DNA from: JAMQKA01 sp043951865
GTDB lineage: Bacteria; Bacteroidota; Rhodothermia; Balneolales; Balneolaceae
Direction of reading: 5' to 3'
Length of the DNA stretch: 9,471 nucleotides
Assembly (NCBI RefSeq): GCF_043951865.1
Contig: NZ_JBINJF010000057.1
Location: 1 to 9,471 of the forward strand
The notes below the pieces were generated by a model. That model searched no databases, was not told where the DNA came from, and worked only from the letters and a program-made list of their open reading frames with translations. Of this stretch, positions 6,644 to 9,471 are shown piece by piece (the stretch's first letter is position 1; the number at the start of each line of letters is the position of its first letter). A program made the translations under genes and the position numbers.

Positions 6644-7111
6644 ATGCGAAGAAAGACAGCAGAAAAACGTACAGTACAGCCAGATCCGGTATTTGGTGAT
6701 AAGCTGGTTACGCGTTTTGTCAATAACCTGATGAGAGACGGCAAGAAGAACATCGCACGCAAGATTCTTTATCAGGCTTTTGAAATTATTGAAGAAAAGA
6801 CGGGTGAAGAGGGTATTGAGGTATTTAGGAATGCCCTGGACAATGTGACGCCCGTGGTTGAGGTTCGCTCGCGGCGTGTGGGTGGCTCAACGTACCAGGT
6901 GCCGGTGGAGGTTCGTCCGGACCGTGGCACCTCGCTCGCGATGCGCTGGTTGATAAATGCGTCCAAGAGTCGTAATGACAAGTCGATGGCCCGCAGGCTT
7001 TCGCGAGAACTGATGGATGCCTCAAATAATGAGGGCGGCGCCGTGCGGAAAAAGGATGAAGTGCACCGCATGGCAGAAGCCAATAAGGCGTTTGCTCATT
7101 TTAGGTTTTAA
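6644..7111 (+). CDS. rpsG: 30S ribosomal protein S7
   Basis: S7 nucleates assembly of the 30S head by binding the 3' major domain of 16S rRNA and lies near the E site. The 155-residue product has the family signatures M-R-R-K-T-A-E-K-R at the N-terminus, K-L-V-T-R-F-V-N-N-L-M-R-D-G-K-K (20-35), V-E-V-R-S-R-R-V-G-G-S-T-Y-Q-V-P-V-E-V-R-P (71-91) and A-M-R-W-L (98-102). It ends at A-F-A-H-F-R-F, without the longer tail of some E. coli strains. The ATG at 6644 follows rpsL by 35 bp and is preceded by AACTGAACTGAT, with no Shine-Dalgarno match. In E. coli S7 is the autogenous repressor of this operon; I cannot identify its mRNA site here. Confidence 0.99.
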   Translation: MRRKTAEKRTVQPDPVFGDKLVTRFVNNLMRDGKKNIARKILYQAFEIIEEKTGEEGIEVFRNALDNVTPVVEVRSRRVGGSTYQVPVEVRPDRGTSLAMRWLINASKSRNDKSMARRLSRELMDASNNEGGAVRKKDEVHRMAEANKAFAHFRF

Positions 7112-7116
7112 CAATA

Positions 7117-7131
7117 TTGCCGTTCGGGCAA
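7117..7131 (+). other. Small RNA hairpin in the rpsG-fusA spacer
   Basis: TTGCC (7117-7121) and GGCAA (7127-7131) form a perfect 5-bp stem around the loop GTTCG, six bases after the rpsG stop. No T-run follows, so it is not an intrinsic terminator. It could be a stability or processing element at the 3' end of rpsG in the longest spacer (98 bp) of this operon, or chance. Confidence 0.35.
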
Positions 7132-7209
7132 GATTATGTGCGTTGCTCGTTTGTCGGCAGGTATCATTTTGAAAAAAAGAAAGATTTTTGAGTTTTAGAT
7201 TCTAATACT

Positions 7210-9354
7210 ATGGCTGAAGCAACAAAGAAAGTTGACCCCAAAATACAGGACAGGATACGGCGTACCCGGAATATCGGAATTATGGCCCACGTAGATGCCG
7301 GTAAGACAACGATTACCGAGCGGATTCTTTTTTACACCGGCCGGAGTCATCGGATGGGTGAGGTTCATGACGGCGCTGCCACGATGGACTGGATGGACCA
7401 GGAGAAGGAGCGGGGTATTACCATTACTTCTGCGGCAACGCACTGTGAGTGGAAAAATCACCGCATTAATATTATTGATACGCCCGGTCACGTCGATTTT
7501 ACCGTAGAGGTCGAGCGTTCGCTTCGCGTTCTTGACGGCGCGATCGGTGTCTTTGACTCTGTTGGGGCTGTGCAGCCACAGTCTGAGACAGTCTGGCGGC
7601 AGGCTAATAAATATAATGTGCCGCGCATGGCGTTTGTCAACAAAATGGACCGCGTCGGGGCTGACTTTTATAATGTGATCAGGGAGATGCGGGATAAACT
7701 AAGTGCCAACCCGATCCCGATACAAATTCCGATCGGCAAGGAAGAGAATTTCCGCGGCGTGGTAGACCTTATTAATATGCGCGGCATCGTCTGGGATGAT
7801 GAGTCGCTCGGGGCCAAGTATGAAGAGATTGAGATTCCGGATGATCTGAGGGAGCAGGCCGATGAGTATCGTAAAATTATGCTCGAGTCTATTGCGGATC
7901 ACAATGATTCCCTGATGGAAAAGTATCTGATGGAAGAGGAAATTACGGAAGATGAAATTGAGGATGCGATTCGAAAAGCCACCGTGGCACAGGATATTAC
8001 TCCTGTCCTATGTGGCTCGGCCCTGAAAAACAAGGGGATCCAGATACTGCTCGACAAGATCGTTGAATACATGCCGAGCCCGTATGACATTCCCCCGGTT
8101 AGCGGAAAAGACCCGAAGGATCATGATATAAAGATGGAGCGCGCCCCGCGGGTTGATGAGCCATTCTCCGCGCTGGCATTCAAAATTATGACCGATCCTT
8201 ATGTAGGTAAGTTGACGTTTTTCCGGGTGTATTCCGGGGAGTTGGAAAAGGGTTCCTATATCTATAATGCCACCACGGGTGAGCGCGAGCGGGTTGGACG
8301 AATTCTTGAAATGCATGCAAATGACAAAAAGGATCTCGACATTGTGAGAGCCGGTGATATTGCGGCTGCTGTCGGGGTAAAGGAGGTTCGCACCGGCGAT
8401 ACATTCTGCGATGTTGAAGAGCCTATCTTGCTGGAAGAAATCACATTCCCCGAACCGGTAATCAAGCTTGCTGTTGAACCAAAGTCGAAAGCCGATGCGG
8501 AAAAGCTGACCACCGGCCTGGTCAAGCTTGCCGAAGAGGACCCCACATTCCAGGTCAAAACCGATGAAGAGACCGGCCAGACCACTATTGCCGGTATGGG
8601 AGAGCTTCACCTCGAAATTATTGTAGACCGTCTGAAGCGTGAATTCAAGGTGGAATGCAATGTCGGCAAACCCCAGGTTTCCTACCGCGAAACGATCACT
8701 AAGAGTGTGGCACACCGTGAAATTTACAAAAAACAATCTGGTGGTCGCGGGAAGTTTGCCGATATGGAATTTGAAATTGCTCCTCTCGACCATTTTGATG
8801 AGTACGATGAGGATGATAAGAAGGTAAGCGTTGACGAAGGATTTATGTTTATTGACGAAATTGTGGGTGGAAATATTCCCCGCGAGTTTATCCCGGCCGT
8901 GGAGAAGGGATTCAAAGCGGCTATGAAGGGGGGCATTCAGGCAGATTACCCGGTACAGAACGTTGGGTTCCGCCTGTATGACGGATCATATCACGATGTT
9001 GACTCCGACGCGTTTAGTTTCGAGCTCTGTGCGAAGCTGGCATTCCGGAATGCGGCACGAAAAGCCGGTCCCACCATTCTTGAACCGATTATGGATGTCG
9101 AGGTCATTACCCCCGAGGAATATATGGGAGATGTAATCGGTGACTTGAACGGCCGAAGGGGAATCATCGGGAAGATGGAAGACAATCCCGCAGGATCGGT
9201 AGTCAATGCAAAAGTGCCACTCTCAGAAATGTTTGGTTACTCTACGGACCTGCGATCTGTTACCCAGGGACGAGCGGCCTACTCAATGGAATTTGCTGAG
9301 TATGCACCGGTTCCCGGCAATATTGAAAAGGAAATTTTAGAATCAAGATCATAA
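7210..9354 (+). CDS. fusA: Translation elongation factor G
   Basis: EF-G is the GTPase that drives tRNA-mRNA translocation on the ribosome and, with ribosome recycling factor, subunit splitting. The 714 residues show all G-domain motifs: G1 A-H-V-D-A-G-K-T-T (26-34), G2 around R-G-I-T-I (68-72), G3 D-T-P-G-H-V-D-F (90-97), G4 N-K-M-D (144-147) and G5 G-S-A-L-K (269-273). Domain IV carries S-G-G-R-G-K-F-A-D, the strand I-V-G-G-N-I-P-R-E-F-I-P, and the tip segment D-G-S-Y-H-D-V-D-S with its conserved His. The C-terminus has the usual Q-G-R-A-A-Y-S-M-E-F. Between the G-R-G-K-F and I-V-G-G parts of domain IV is a longer acidic stretch (E-Y-D-E-D-D-K-K) than in E. coli EF-G. The ATG at 7210 has no Shine-Dalgarno sequence. 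It follows rpsG by 98 bp and precedes tuf by 22 bp in the str operon. Confidence 0.99.
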   Translation: MAEATKKVDPKIQDRIRRTRNIGIMAHVDAGKTTITERILFYTGRSHRMGEVHDGAATMDWMDQEKERGITITSAATHCEWKNHRINIIDTPGHVDFTVEVERSLRVLDGAIGVFDSVGAVQPQSETVWRQANKYNVPRMAFVNKMDRVGADFYNVIREMRDKLSANPIPIQIPIGKEENFRGVVDLINMRGIVWDDESLGAKYEEIEIPDDLREQADEYRKIMLESIADHNDSLMEKYLMEEEITEDEIEDAIRKATVAQDITPVLCGSALKNKGIQILLDKIVEYMPSPYDIPPVSGKDPKDHDIKMERAPRVDEPFSALAFKIMTDPYVGKLTFFRVYSGELEKGSYIYNATTGERERVGRILEMHANDKKDLDIVRAGDIAAAVGVKEVRTGDTFCDVEEPILLEEITFPEPVIKLAVEPKSKADAEKLTTGLVKLAEEDPTFQVKTDEETGQTTIAGMGELHLEIIVDRLKREFKVECNVGKPQVSYRETITKSVAHREIYKKQSGGRGKFADMEFEIAPLDHFDEYDEDDKKVSVDEGFMFIDEIVGGNIPREFIPAVEKGFKAAMKGGIQADYPVQNVGFRLYDGSYHDVDSDAFSFELCAKLAFRNAARKAGPTILEPIMDVEVITPEEYMGDVIGDLNGRRGIIGKMEDNPAGSVVNAKVPLSEMFGYSTDLRSVTQGRAAYSMEFAEYAPVPGNIEKEILESRS

Positions 9355-9376
9355 ACATCATTAAATAAATTCTGTT

Positions 9377-9471
9377 ATGGCAAAAGAAACCTTTCAGCGA
9401 ACGAAGCCGCATGTAAACATAGGAACGATAGGTCATGTGGATCACGGCAAGACGACCCTGACGGCGGCCAT
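9377..9471 (+). CDS. tuf: Translation elongation factor Tu (5' part, cut by the window end)
   Basis: EF-Tu delivers aminoacyl-tRNA to the ribosomal A site in a GTP-dependent manner. Only the first 31 codons and two bases are present. They begin M-A-K-E-T-F-Q-R-T-K-P-H-V-N-I-G-T-I-G and include the complete P-loop G-H-V-D-H-G-K-T-T-L-T, diagnostic of EF-Tu. The ATG at 9377 is 22 bp after fusA, without a Shine-Dalgarno sequence, so tuf is very likely cotranscribed with rpsL-rpsG-fusA. The gene runs off the window in an open frame; whether this genome has a second tuf copy cannot be told. Confidence 0.98.
   Translation, partial: MAKETFQRTKPHVNIGTIGHVDHGKTTLTAA

Noticed and set aside
8008..8793. 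A 261-codon open frame on the minus strand
   Set aside because: It lies wholly inside fusA, which is unambiguous, and shows no family features.
1..9471. CRISPR array, tRNA or rRNA genes, toxin-antitoxin pair or other defence system
   Set aside because: No spaced repeat series, cloverleaf, rRNA segment or paired small genes could be seen on either strand.

Overview
The window reads as a chromosomal segment from a member of the Bacteroidota/Rhodothermota/Balneolota (FCB) side of the tree, and Balneolota or Rhodothermota is my best guess. The reasons are a housekeeping str operon with family-typical proteins, no convincing Shine-Dalgarno sequence before any gene, a candidate TTTG/TAnnTTTG promoter, and a large secreted Ig-like / calcium-repeat / beta-helix protein of the kind common in these marine and halophilic bacteria. 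The phylum call is inference, because there is no 16S rRNA in the window.

Bases 1-2600 hold one large cell-surface protein gene on the minus strand, and it appears broken in two ways. The 5' part (1086-2600) encodes a signal peptide, a Big_5-type Ig-like domain, a beta-strand-repeat region and RTX-like Gly/Asp repeats. It then loses frame in a G5A4 run (minus-strand sense) at 1107-1115. The 3' part (68-1117) continues the same protein in another frame with a parallel beta-helix domain. That domain stops abruptly inside a repeat at about base 92, where the sequence changes character; I suspect an inserted mobile-element end.

Bases 2601-3807 hold an imperfect 21-bp direct repeat and an AraC-family regulator gene, both upstream of the surface-protein gene. 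A plausible but untested reading is that the regulator acts at the repeat.

Bases 3974-6043 encode RecG (minus strand) from a TTG start, with a sigma70-like promoter placed so close that the mRNA would be leaderless or nearly so. Across a 193-bp divergent spacer begins the plus-strand str operon: rpsL (GTG start), rpsG, fusA and the first 31 codons of tuf, which runs off the window. The spacer carries a candidate Bacteroidota-type promoter with an inverted repeat over its -7 box.

I see no CRISPR array, tRNA, rRNA or recognisable defence system, and no convincing new multi-gene system. The points most worth checking are the double lesion in the surface-protein gene, the direct repeat beside the AraC gene, and the two start/promoter arrangements in the recG-rpsL spacer.
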